Shown here: piece by piece, positions 52,731 to 60,845 of the stretch
Layout of the letters: each line of letters begins with the position of its first letter
How positions within the stretch are numbered: the stretch's first letter is position 1
From: Lujinxingia vulgaris
GTDB taxonomy: Bacteria > Myxococcota_A > Bradymonadia > Bradymonadales > Bradymonadaceae
Assembly: GCF_007997015.1 (NCBI RefSeq)
Contig: NZ_VOSM01000003.1
Span: forward strand, 62,001 to 126,000
Direction of reading: 5' to 3'
DNA: 64,000 bases
Translations under genes and position numbers: made by a program
The notes under the pieces: model-generated
The model's input: only the letters and a program-made list of their open reading frames with translations
Told to the model about the DNA's origin: nothing
The model's database searches: none

Positions 52731-52913
52731 ATGGCTGAAGAGACCACCAACGCGCCCGCCGAAGGCGAAGCCACCAAGCTCAGCGGCGAAAAGATCATGT
52801 GCTTCGTGTCCAAGCAGATGGTCCCGATTGAAGATACCGTCGAGCTGGAAGTGCAGGAGCACAAGAAAGTTCGCGTGCTTCCGAAGTACATCAAGTACGA
52901 CCAGGACGCCTGA
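52731..52913 (+). CDS. Small protein of unknown function with Cys-x-x-x-Lys motif
   Basis: 60 residues. AAGGAG at 52719-52724 lies seven bases before the ATG, a strong ribosome binding site, and a terminator follows at 52954-52984; both support a real gene. The N-terminal 20 residues are polar; the core is KIMCFVSKQMVPIEDTVELEV and the end is VRVLPKYIKYDQ. I recall short deltaproteobacterial proteins with a CFVSK core and a VLPKY ending, but no named function. It precedes the tandem repeat and the dcw cluster. Confidence 0.75.
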   Translation: MAEETTNAPAEGEATKLSGEKIMCFVSKQMVPIEDTVELEVQEHKKVRVLPKYIKYDQDA

Positions 52914-52953
52914 GGTTTGAGAGCGGCGCATCGCGGCGCTCCCATCCTTAAAG

Positions 52954-52984
52954 CCCGCCTCCCATCAGGGAGGCGGGTTTTTTT
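52954..52984 (+). terminator. Strong intrinsic terminator after the 60-residue gene
   Basis: 10-bp perfect stem CCCGCCTCCC (52954-52963) with 52968-52977, ATCA loop, then seven T (52978-52984). Confidence 0.95.
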
Positions 52985-52991
52985 GCTCTGA

Positions 52992-53257
52992 TGCCACGTC
53001 ATCCCCCCTGTGGCACGTCATCCCCCCTGTGGCACGTCATCCCCCCTGTGGCACGTCATCCCCCCTGTGGCACGTCATCCCCCCTGTGGCACGTCATCCC
53101 CCCTGTGGCACGTCATCCCCCCTGTGGCACGTCATCCCCCCTGTGGCACGTCATCCCCCCTGTGGCACGTCATCCCCCCCGTGCCACGTCATCCCCCCTG
53201 TGGCACGTCATCCCCTCTGTGCCACTTCATCCCCCTCGTGCCACTTCATCCCCCAGG
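52992..53257. repeat. 19-bp tandem repeat array, 14 copies
   Basis: Fourteen head-to-tail units in an exact 19-bp register. The consensus starting at the T is TGGCACGTCATCCCCCCTG. Copies 2-9 (53011 to 53162) are identical and the edges have diverged: copies 1, 11, 13 and 14 carry TGCCAC, and copies 13-14 also change CGTCAT to CTTCAT. The period is not a multiple of three, so the open frames through it (HPPCGTSSPLWHV-like) are a by-product. The array starts 8 bp past a terminator and ends about 260 bp before the mraZ promoter. The complementary strand has a G6 run every 19 bp. Confidence 0.97.
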
Positions 53258-53515
53258 TCCGATGGTGTGAGGCGCCGCGGCGAGCTGCGTGATGCGGTGG
53301 GTGTACGCCGGGTTGTTTGTGGCGATGGGATTGGATCCCACTCTTCCTTCCCACCTTCTCCCACAGATCGCTTTTCGGTCTATGGCGGACAGTGTTGAAG
53401 TTCCGTGTAGTTGGGTTAAGTTGTTGTTTTTTAAGGGGTATTTTGGTGTTATTTGCATGGGTGTGGATCGTCGATCGGCCACGTTTTATGCGGGTGAGCG
53501 CGTCAAATACTTTTC
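53258..53515. other. Non-coding region between repeat array and mraZ promoter, with a low-GC island
   Basis: 258 bp. 53395-53515 is visibly A+T-rich with G/T-rich stretches (such as TTGTTGTTTTTTAAGGGG), unlike the 65% GC around it. Short open frames run through it, but none has a ribosome binding site plus recognisable protein. Confidence 0.55.
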
Positions 53516-53544
53516 TTGACGGGGGATCTGCCCACCCCTATAGT
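53516..53544 (+). promoter_or_regulatory. Sigma70-type promoter of the dcw cluster
   Basis: TTGACG (53516-53521), a 17-bp spacer, then TATAGT (53539-53544). These are one and two mismatches from consensus. The transcription start would be near 53551, giving a leader of about 135 nt before mraZ. The position fits a conserved mra-operon promoter. Confidence 0.85.
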
Positions 53545-53585
53545 GGCCTCAGTGGGATGAATTCCCATCCGGTGGCACGAGGTGG
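53543..53585 (+). promoter_or_regulatory. GTGG box cluster, probable MraZ operator
   Basis: GTGG occurs at 53543, 53552, 53572 and 53582 (intervals 9, 20, 10), on the same strand and overlapping the -10 and start region. MraZ is known to bind direct repeats of a G-rich TGGG/GTGG core about 10 bp apart ahead of its own operon. The box at 53572 is GTGGCACG, identical to the core of the upstream tandem repeat. Confidence 0.5.
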
Positions 53586-53685
53586 TGGAGCACGGGTTGA
53601 CCGGCACGCGCCAGGGACGGCGCAGCCGGTGTTGAGATGGGTTCCATGGATGGAGTGTGGTTGGTGATGTGAGCCGGGTGTCGCG

Positions 53686-54144
53686 ATGTTTCGAGGTCAG
53701 TACGAACACACGATGGATGGGAAGGGGCGTATCAGCGTCCCGGCTCGCTATCGTGAGGTGCTGGCCGCTAACGATCCGACCGGCGAACATGCTGACCGCC
53801 TCATCTTGACGCGCACCTTCGAGCAATGCCTGGTGGTCTATCCCATGGACAAGTGGTTGGCCTTTGAGGAGAAGGTTCGTTCGCTCCCTCAGTTCAACCC
53901 CAACGTCCAGCAGCTCAAGCGGGTCTACATTGCCGGAGCGGTTGAGTGCTCCATCGACAGCCACGGTCGGCTGTTGGTGCCGCAGGCGATGCGAGATTTC
54001 GCGCAGCTCGATCGTGAGTGTGTCTGGGTGGGTCAGCTCGACACCGTCGAGCTCTGGTCGCGGGCCAAGTGGGACGGCGCAGTCGAAGACGCGCTGGAAG
54101 ACCCCCAGGCGCTCTCCGCGGCGATGTCGGAGCTTGGTCTTTAA
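53686..54144 (+). CDS. mraZ: Transcriptional regulator MraZ
   Basis: 152 residues. Two SpoVT/AbrB-type domains carry the DxxGR signatures DGKGR (11-15) and DSHGR (91-95 region). MraZ forms ring-like oligomers and represses the dcw operon in E. coli by binding its repeats. First gene of the division cluster, with GTGG boxes at its promoter. The ribosome binding site is weak (GAGCCGGG). The following 225-bp gap to rsmH (54145-54369) contains no recognisable gene; a small hairpin (GGTCT/AGACC at about 54136-54153) lies at its start. Confidence 0.95.
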   Translation: MFRGQYEHTMDGKGRISVPARYREVLAANDPTGEHADRLILTRTFEQCLVVYPMDKWLAFEEKVRSLPQFNPNVQQLKRVYIAGAVECSIDSHGRLLVPQAMRDFAQLDRECVWVGQLDTVELWSRAKWDGAVEDALEDPQALSAAMSELGL

Positions 54145-54369
54145 GGTCAGACCTTCGTCTTAACGCTCAAGGATGAGCGGACCGCGCATTGAGCGAGCGC
54201 GCGGTAAGACTCAGGGATGAGAAGGCCGGGAGCTTCATGGATGAAGCATGGGTTGTGGCGCTCGTGAGAGCTCCGCGGCTCAACACGCCCAGGGAAGGGC
54301 GAGCCGTCCCGGCTTCAGGTGCAGCCGACGACGTGGCGGCGTCAGTGTTTGCAGTCAGCGAGGTCGCCA

Positions 54370-55335
54370 GTGTCGTCCAATTCTTACGCCAGTGATTACC
54401 ACGCCCCGATTATGGTCGAGGAGGTGCTGCACTGGCTCGATGTCAAACCCGGGGGCTTCTACGTCGACGGGACCGCCGGTGGAGGCGGTCATAGCGCGGC
54501 GATCCTCGATGCGAGCGCCCCCGATGGGCGTCTTATCGCCATCGACCGTGATCCCGAGGCGTTGAGCACCGTGCGCGCGCGTCTGGCCGAGAAGGCCGGC
54601 GAGCGCCTGACGCTGGTCAACGCCAACTACTCCCAGGCCGCCGAGATCATCGCCGAACGTGGCGAGCGTGCTGACGGATGGCTGGTCGACGCCGGGGTGA
54701 GTTCGCACCAGCTCGATGAGCCTTCGCGCGGCTTTAGTTTTCAGCAGCCCGGCCCGCTGGATATGCGCATGGGCCCGGATGTGCCCACGCTCGCTGAGTA
54801 CCTGGAGTCGACCTCCCGCGAGGAGCTCGCCCGGGTGATCAAAGTCTACGGTGAGGTGCGAGGCTCGTGGGGTGTGGCCGGGGCGATCCTCGGGGCGTTC
54901 TCCCGCGGGGAGCTCAAAACCACGACCGATCTCGCCGACCTCGTCGCCGCTAAGCAGCGCGGGGGCTCGCGAAAGATTCACCCCGCCACGCTCGTCTTTC
55001 AGGCGCTTCGCATCGCGGTCAACCGCGAGCTTGAGCACCTGGAGGCGGCCGTGCGCCAGATCCCAAAGGTGGTCAAGCCCGGCGGGCGCGCGGTCTTTAT
55101 GAGCTTTCACTCGCTCGAAGACCGCATCGTCAAACACACCTTCCGAGAGCTTGCCGATCCGTGCACCTGCCCGCGCGATTTTCCGCGCTGCGCCTGCGGC
55201 AAAGAGCCGCTGGTCGAGGTGCTCACCCGTCAGTCGGTCGTCGCCGGCGACGAGGAAGTTCAAGCAAACCCCCGCGCCCGAAGCGCGCGCTTACGCGCGC
55301 TTAAGGTGTTGCCCCATACACACAGCGACGTGTGA
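54370..55335 (+). CDS. rsmH: 16S rRNA (cytosine(1402)-N4)-methyltransferase RsmH
   Basis: 321 residues. SAM-dependent methyltransferase modifying the decoding centre. The SAM-binding DGTAGGGGHS (33-42), GVSSHQLDEPSRGFSF, and KPGGRAVFMSFHSLEDRIVK are diagnostic. GTG start at 54370 with GAGG nearby, at HAPIMVEEVL spacing normal for the family; an ATG at 54319 would add 17 unrelated residues. Followed by ftsL, whose start lies 11 bp past this stop. Confidence 0.95.
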   Translation: MSSNSYASDYHAPIMVEEVLHWLDVKPGGFYVDGTAGGGGHSAAILDASAPDGRLIAIDRDPEALSTVRARLAEKAGERLTLVNANYSQAAEIIAERGERADGWLVDAGVSSHQLDEPSRGFSFQQPGPLDMRMGPDVPTLAEYLESTSREELARVIKVYGEVRGSWGVAGAILGAFSRGELKTTTDLADLVAAKQRGGSRKIHPATLVFQALRIAVNRELEHLEAAVRQIPKVVKPGGRAVFMSFHSLEDRIVKHTFRELADPCTCPRDFPRCACGKEPLVEVLTRQSVVAGDEEVQANPRARSARLRALKVLPHTHSDV

Positions 55336-55346
55336 TCAGGAGTTGT

Positions 55347-55703
55347 ATGAAGTCTCATATCATTGGCGCGCTTCGCGATCTTATGGAGGTCTCCAAAGTG
55401 CTGGTGCTCGTCGGGGTGCCCGGCGCGCTCTTGCTCTTTCACGTCTGGCAGGAGTATCAGATCACGCAGACCGGCTACGCCATCGCCGAGGTGACCGAGG
55501 AGCATCGCGAGCTGCTCGAAGAGCATAAGCGGCTGACCGTGGAGGCCAGCATGCACGGTCGCGCTGATCTTGTGGCGCAGACCGCCCGCGAGCAGTTCGG
55601 GCTGGAGCCGGCGCGCCCCGAACAGGTCATTGTGATCGACCTCGAAGCCGGCGATCTTCAGGAGCACGCAGCGCTCTTTGACGCGAGCACCGCCACGCGC
55701 TGA
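55347..55703 (+). CDS. ftsL: Cell division protein FtsL
   Basis: 118 residues. Bitopic membrane protein: helix at 17-32 (SKVLVLVGVPGALLLF), then a coiled coil (about 35-70; EVTEEHRELLEEHKRLTVEA) and a C-terminal part with ARPEQVIVIDL. It fits the place and topology of FtsL, a partner of FtsB, FtsQ and FtsI/W; sequence conservation of FtsL is always low. AGGAG five bases before the ATG sets the start. Between rsmH and ftsI, as in most clusters. Confidence 0.85.
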   Translation: MKSHIIGALRDLMEVSKVLVLVGVPGALLLFHVWQEYQITQTGYAIAEVTEEHRELLEEHKRLTVEASMHGRADLVAQTAREQFGLEPARPEQVIVIDLEAGDLQEHAALFDASTATR

Positions 55704-55738
55704 AGTTCCGATCTTAGGCTGCCGCCTGGAGCACGACG

Positions 55739-57808
55739 ATGGAGCACATCAATGAGCCGCGAGAGCGCTTCTGGCTGAAGGCGCGCTTTTTGATGGTGGG
55801 GGTCTTTTTTACGCTGGGTTTTGTGGCCGTGGCCGGGCGCGTTTATTACCTGCAAACGGTCGAGTCGGAGAAGTTGCAGGAGCGCGCGGCGATCGAGTGG
55901 AACCGCGAGGTCACCAAACAGGCGCGTCGCGGTGATATTGTCGATCGCAACGGCGCCGAGCTGGCCGTCTCCGTCGAGGTTCCCAGCATTCACGCCAACC
56001 CCCGACGCATTGAGAATCCGGAGCGGGTTGCGCGCCAGCTGCAACCTCATCTTAAACTCAGTTATGACGATTTGGTCGCGCGCTTAAGCCGCGACTCGAG
56101 TTTTGTGTGGCTGGAGCGCCAGACTCGCCCGAGCGCCGCCGAGGCGATCCGCGGCCTGGACATCGCCGGGGTGCATATCACCCGCGAGTACAAGCGTTAT
56201 TACCCCCTGCGCGAGATCGCCGGGCAGCTGGTGGGCTTTGTCGGCATCGACGGGCAGGGGCTCGAGGGGCTGGAGCGACAGCTCGACCGCACCCTGGCCG
56301 GCGGAACCTACGAGATGCGCGTGACGCGCGACGCCAGCGGGCGCGCGATGCTCTTGAGCGATGCGCCCCAGTTCGGAAAGTTCGAGGGGCACAGCGTCAG
56401 GCTGACCATCGACGAGAAGATCCAGCGGGTGGCCGAGCAGGCACTCGCGGACCAGGTCAATGAGTTTGAAGCCAAAGGCGGCTGGGCGGTGGCGATGGAC
56501 GTGCGCACCGGCGACATCCTGGCGCTGGCCAACACCCCGGGCTTTGATCCTAACCGTTTTCGCCATCATACCAGCGCCGACTGGCGACTTCGTTCGGTCA
56601 CCGACACCTTTGAGCCCGGCTCAGTCTTTAAACCTTTTGTGCTCGCCGCGGCACTCCAGGAGCAGGCCACCACCCTGGACAAAGTCTACGACATTGAGGA
56701 CGGGCGCCTGCAGATCGGCCGCAATATGATTCGCGACACCAAGCGCCGCGATGAGCTCACCGCCGCCGAGATCATTCAGGTCTCCAGTAACGTCGGCTCC
56801 TACAAGTTGGCCCAGGAGATCGGCAAAGAGTCGCTCTACAACTACATTCGCGCCTTTGGTTTTGGTCAGCGCACCGACGTGGGACTTCGCGGTGAACAGC
56901 CCGGGCTTGTGTGGCCGGCGGATCGCTGGCCGGAGATCACCTTTGCCAACGTCTCGTTCGGGCAGGGCTTGACCACCACGCCACTTCAGCTGGCGGCGGG
57001 TACCGCGGCGCTGGCCAATGGCGGGCTTTTGATGAAGCCCCGCATCATCGACGCGGTGCTCGACCGCGATGGCAATATTGTTGAGCGTGAAGAGCCCACG
57101 CTCGTGCGACGCGTGGTCTCGGAGCAGGTTGCCGAGCAGGTCTCCTGGGCGATGTCGCTTGTCACCATTGAGGGAGGTACCGGCACCAAAGGCGCCATCC
57201 CGCATGTGACGGTCGCCGCAAAGACAGGCACCGCCCAGAAGGTCAACCCGGAGACGCGCCGCTACGATCCGGATATGTGGATCGCGGGTTTTGTGGGCTA
57301 TGCCCCGGCTGAGGCCCCCGAGGTTGCTGTGGTGGTCTTTATCGATGAGCCCCAGAAGACCCACTACGGGGGAACGGTGGCCGGCCCGGCCTTTGCGCGC
57401 ATCACTGCCGAGGCGCTGCGCGTGCGCGGGGTGATGCCTCTTGCGCCGGACGCGCGTTTTCAACTTCAGGAGGAGCCTCCCGAAGCGCTCGCCAGCCAGG
57501 CCGCCGCGCCGGCGCCCCAGCACGTGGTGACCCTGCCGACGATGCGCGTCCTCGACCCGACCGACGATGAGGTCGCCGAGGGGCAGCTGCCCAACTTCAC
57601 CGAGTTGACGCTGCGCCAGGCTATCGATCGTGCCCGGGAGTTCGGCTTTGTGCCCGAGGTCACCGGTTGGGGGCGCGTCATCAACCAGGACCCGCCGCCG
57701 GGCACGCCCCTGGAAGAAGTCGCTGCGCTCAACCTTGCGCTTGCGCCCGGCGGAAGGCATGGGATGCTCGCCGAGGAACCCTCGGCAGGTGGACGAGATC
57801 AGCAGTGA
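55739..57808 (+). CDS. ftsI: Peptidoglycan D,D-transpeptidase FtsI (PBP3) with PASTA domain
   Basis: 689 residues. Class B penicillin-binding protein for septal crosslinking. A membrane anchor at about 17-38 and a pedestal domain precede the transpeptidase domain, with SxxK at Ser295 (GSVFKPF), SxN at 349-351 (SSN) and KTG at 495-497. A single PASTA domain follows at about 616-675 (LPNFTELTLRQAIDRA), as in many deltaproteobacterial and Gram-positive homologues. The C-terminal tail (GGRHGMLAEE) is extra. The next gene, murE, begins 11 bp past the stop. Confidence 0.95.
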   Translation: MEHINEPRERFWLKARFLMVGVFFTLGFVAVAGRVYYLQTVESEKLQERAAIEWNREVTKQARRGDIVDRNGAELAVSVEVPSIHANPRRIENPERVARQLQPHLKLSYDDLVARLSRDSSFVWLERQTRPSAAEAIRGLDIAGVHITREYKRYYPLREIAGQLVGFVGIDGQGLEGLERQLDRTLAGGTYEMRVTRDASGRAMLLSDAPQFGKFEGHSVRLTIDEKIQRVAEQALADQVNEFEAKGGWAVAMDVRTGDILALANTPGFDPNRFRHHTSADWRLRSVTDTFEPGSVFKPFVLAAALQEQATTLDKVYDIEDGRLQIGRNMIRDTKRRDELTAAEIIQVSSNVGSYKLAQEIGKESLYNYIRAFGFGQRTDVGLRGEQPGLVWPADRWPEITFANVSFGQGLTTTPLQLAAGTAALANGGLLMKPRIIDAVLDRDGNIVEREEPTLVRRVVSEQVAEQVSWAMSLVTIEGGTGTKGAIPHVTVAAKTGTAQKVNPETRRYDPDMWIAGFVGYAPAEAPEVAVVVFIDEPQKTHYGGTVAGPAFARITAEALRVRGVMPLAPDARFQLQEEPPEALASQAAAPAPQHVVTLPTMRVLDPTDDEVAEGQLPNFTELTLRQAIDRAREFGFVPEVTGWGRVINQDPPPGTPLEEVAALNLALAPGGRHGMLAEEPSAGGRDQQ

Positions 57809-57819
57809 GGTCGGCGTCA

Positions 57820-59376
57820 ATGAAGTTGAACGAAGTTCTTACAGCATTGAGAGAGCAGGGCGTGCGGCTGCGCAGTGGCGCAGCCGATGTCGCTCTGAGC
57901 GCGGTGACGCAGGACTCCCGTCAGGTGGCCCCGGGCACGCTCTTTGTAGCGGTGCGCGGGGAGCGTTTTGACGGGCATGCGTTTGTCGAAAAGGCCATCG
58001 ACCAGGGGGCCTCCGCGGTACTCGTCGATGAGGGGTTTGACACCTCGGCGCTCTCAGGCCCGGTGCTAAGCGCGCCGGATACCCGCGCCATTCTTGGACA
58101 TCTGGGCGCCACTTTTTACCGACATCCCTCCCGCGAGCTCGACGTGGTCGGTGTGACCGGCACCAACGGAAAGACCACCGTGTCGTATCTGGTGGAAGCC
58201 ATCGCCCGCGAGGCCGGTCGCGAGGTCGGCGTGATCGGCACGATCAACAACCGCTGGAAAGACAGGGTCGAGCCCACCGTCAACACCACACCGGACGGGC
58301 TGGCGTTGCACCGGCGCCTGCGGGAGATGGCCGACGACGGCGTCGATCTTGTGATCATGGAGATCTCCAGCCACGGCCTTGCCCTCGGACGCGTCGACGG
58401 GGTGGCTGTGGACGTGGCGATCTTCACCAACCTCACGCGCGACCACCTCGACTTTCATAAGACGATGGAAGCCTACCGCGACGCCAAACGCCTGCTCTTT
58501 ACCCGGGTGTTGCCCGAACGTCTGGAGGTTCGCGGCGTGCCGGGGGAAGCCATCATCAATACCGACGATGACGAGGGGCAGGCGTTGGCGGCGATTTTGA
58601 GTGACGATCCTCGCCTCAAGGTGACCACCTACGGCACCACCGCGCCGGGCAAAGATGATCTGGTTAACACCACCCAGCTCCGGGCGACCCTCGTGCAGAT
58701 GCGCATCGACGGCACTTCGCTGACCGTCGCGTCCTCCGATGCAAACCTCCGCATTGAGACCTCCCTTCACGGGGAGTTCAACGTCTCCAACATCCTCGCC
58801 GCCACCGGTGCGGCCCGCGCGCTCGGGCTGGCCGACGAGGCGATCGCCGCAGGGCTCCGCAACCTCTCCGGGGTGCGCGGGCGTCTGCAACGCGTCGAGG
58901 GCCCCGAGGGCACCCCGGCGGTCTTTGTCGACTACGCCCATACTCCCGACGCGCTAAAGCGGGTGCTCGAGACCCTGCGACCGATGGTCGAAGGAAAGCT
59001 CCGCGTCGTCTTCGGCGCCGGCGGCGATCGCGACCGCGACAAACGCGCCCCGATGGGCCGCATCGCCTCCGAGCTGGCCGACCACGTCATCATCACCTCC
59101 GACAACCCCCGCTCCGAGGCGCCCGCGGCGATCATCGCGCAGATCGAAGACGGCGTGATCTCCCGCGAAGGGCTCGAGGTTCAGACGGAGGTGGACCGCC
59201 AGGCGGCGATTGAGATCGCGGTCGGCGACGCGGCGCCCGACGATGTTGTGCTCATCGCCGGCAAAGGCCACGAGACCTACCAGGAGATTGCCGGGGAGCG
59301 CCGTCATTTCGATGACGCCGCCCTCGCTGCGACCGTCCTTAAAACCCGCAGACCGGCGGCCAGGGGGAAGTCATGA
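57820..59376 (+). CDS. murE: UDP-MurNAc-L-Ala-D-Glu:meso-DAP ligase MurE
   Basis: 518 residues. Adds the third amino acid of the peptidoglycan stem peptide. P-loop GTNGKTT at 114-120; the substrate-specificity loop DNPR at 428-431 is the meso-diaminopimelate signature. The final Gly-Lys-Gly-His (AGKGHETYQ) is present. ATG at 57820 is preferred because the longer frame has no family similarity. The stop overlaps the murF start by four bases. Confidence 0.96.
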   Translation: MKLNEVLTALREQGVRLRSGAADVALSAVTQDSRQVAPGTLFVAVRGERFDGHAFVEKAIDQGASAVLVDEGFDTSALSGPVLSAPDTRAILGHLGATFYRHPSRELDVVGVTGTNGKTTVSYLVEAIAREAGREVGVIGTINNRWKDRVEPTVNTTPDGLALHRRLREMADDGVDLVIMEISSHGLALGRVDGVAVDVAIFTNLTRDHLDFHKTMEAYRDAKRLLFTRVLPERLEVRGVPGEAIINTDDDEGQALAAILSDDPRLKVTTYGTTAPGKDDLVNTTQLRATLVQMRIDGTSLTVASSDANLRIETSLHGEFNVSNILAATGAARALGLADEAIAAGLRNLSGVRGRLQRVEGPEGTPAVFVDYAHTPDALKRVLETLRPMVEGKLRVVFGAGGDRDRDKRAPMGRIASELADHVIITSDNPRSEAPAAIIAQIEDGVISREGLEVQTEVDRQAAIEIAVGDAAPDDVVLIAGKGHETYQEIAGERRHFDDAALAATVLKTRRPAARGKS

Positions 59377-60842
59377 GCACGCTTCGAATATCAACCTGGA
59401 CCCTCGAGAAGATCGCAGAGCATGCGGGCGCGACGCTGCATGGCCCGAGCGATGGTGACGTGAGCGGCGTCAGCACAGACACCCGCTCCATCGCTCCCGG
59501 CGCGCTCTTTGTGGCGCTGCGCGGCGAGCGTTTCGACGGTCATGGCTTCGTACAATCGGCCTTTGAGCGGGGCGCTGCCGCCGCGCTCGTCGACGCCGAC
59601 TGGTGGAATGCCAACGCCGAATCGCCAGCCGGGCACATCCTCCTGGTCGTTGACGACACACTTGAGGCCCTCACGCGTCTGGGCCACGCCCTCTGGCAGG
59701 AGGCCACCGCCGGAGGCATGCAGACCGTCGCCGTGACCGGCTCCAACGGCAAAACCACCACCAAAGAGCTGCTCGCTGCGCTCTGGTCGACCCGGGGCAA
59801 AGTCTGGGCGACACCCGGAAACTTAAACAATCACATTGGGGTTCCGCTCACCCTCTGCGCACTCCCCGAGGACTGCGACCACCTGATCTGCGAGATGGGC
59901 GCCAATCACGTCGGCGAAATCTCCCAGCTTGTGCGCCTGGCGCCGGGCTTTGCGCGGGTGATCACCTCGATCGGCAGCGCGCATCTGGAGGGGTTTGGCT
60001 CGATGGCGGGCATCCGGCGCGGCAAATCTGAGATCTTTGAGACGGCCGACGGCGACACCCACGCCATCTTGCCCTTTAGTGAAAAAGATAAACTGATACT
60101 TGAGGGTTTTCCCGGGAAGGTCTGGACCTTCGGCTCCGAGGAGGGCGCGCGGGTGCGCGTGATAGCGCTGCGTGAGCATGCCCCCGGCGAGCCTCCGGGG
60201 ATGGACGTAAGTCTTGAAGTTGATTCTAGAAAGCTCAGCCTGTCACTTCCGCTCCTGGGCATGCACAATGCGACCAACCTCGCCGCGGCGCTGGCCACGC
60301 TGGCGGCTGGCGAGGTTGAGCTTGATGAGACGCGACTCAACGAGGCGCTCTCCCGGCTGATTTTGCCCGGCGGACGTTTTCGCCAGCTCGTGGTCCGGGG
60401 TGTGCACATCCTGGATGACGCCTACAACGCCAACCCCTCCAGCGTGCGAGCCTCAGTGGAGGCTTTTGAACGCTGGGCCACGTCGCGCCACTGCGAGGGC
60501 CGCTTTGCGGTGCTCGGCGAGATGCTGGAGCTGGGGGAGGGCGCCGGCGATGCCCACGCCGAACTTGCGCGTTGGGTGGCAGCCCGTGAGGCGATCGACG
60601 GGCTGGCCTTTGTGGGCGGTTTCTCGGAGCGGATGGCTCAGAGCGCCCTTAAGGTGCAGCCGGAGCTCGATGTGCGCGCCTTCAGTAGCATCACCGATGA
60701 CCTCATCGCGTGGGTTGGCGCTCGCAAGGGCGGGGCGGTTCTGCTCAAAGGCAGCCGGGGCGGACGCCTCGAAACGATCGTCGACGCTCTTACGAACGAC
60801 CCCGCGTCTGGCCGGCCGGGCCCATACTCCAGCGAGGCATAA
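59373..60842 (+). CDS. murF: UDP-MurNAc-tripeptide:D-Ala-D-Ala ligase MurF
   Basis: 489 residues. Adds D-Ala-D-Ala to the stem peptide. P-loop GSNGKTTTK at 123-131, then GNLNNHIGVP and the central CEMGANHVGEI; DDAYNANPSS near the C-terminal domain. ATG overlaps the murE TGA in ATGA, so coupled translation is likely. mraY begins 4 bp past the stop. Confidence 0.96.
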   Translation: MSTLRISTWTLEKIAEHAGATLHGPSDGDVSGVSTDTRSIAPGALFVALRGERFDGHGFVQSAFERGAAAALVDADWWNANAESPAGHILLVVDDTLEALTRLGHALWQEATAGGMQTVAVTGSNGKTTTKELLAALWSTRGKVWATPGNLNNHIGVPLTLCALPEDCDHLICEMGANHVGEISQLVRLAPGFARVITSIGSAHLEGFGSMAGIRRGKSEIFETADGDTHAILPFSEKDKLILEGFPGKVWTFGSEEGARVRVIALREHAPGEPPGMDVSLEVDSRKLSLSLPLLGMHNATNLAAALATLAAGEVELDETRLNEALSRLILPGGRFRQLVVRGVHILDDAYNANPSSVRASVEAFERWATSRHCEGRFAVLGEMLELGEGAGDAHAELARWVAAREAIDGLAFVGGFSERMAQSALKVQPELDVRAFSSITDDLIAWVGARKGGAVLLKGSRGGRLETIVDALTNDPASGRPGPYSSEA

Positions 60843-60845
60843 GCC

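Noticed and set aside
53011..53181. TGGCACG in each repeat unit as a sigma54 -24 box
   Set aside because: The matching -12 element (TTGC-type) is absent at the right spacing in every unit; C6 occupies that place.
52991..53398. Open frames through the 19-bp repeat array (HPPCGTSSPLWHV-type protein)
   Set aside because: All three frames are open because 19 is not a multiple of three and no repeat contains a stop. There is no ribosome binding site and no known protein.
54189..54395. A 68-codon open frame between mraZ and rsmH
   Set aside because: No ribosome binding site, overlaps the rsmH start and has no similarity.
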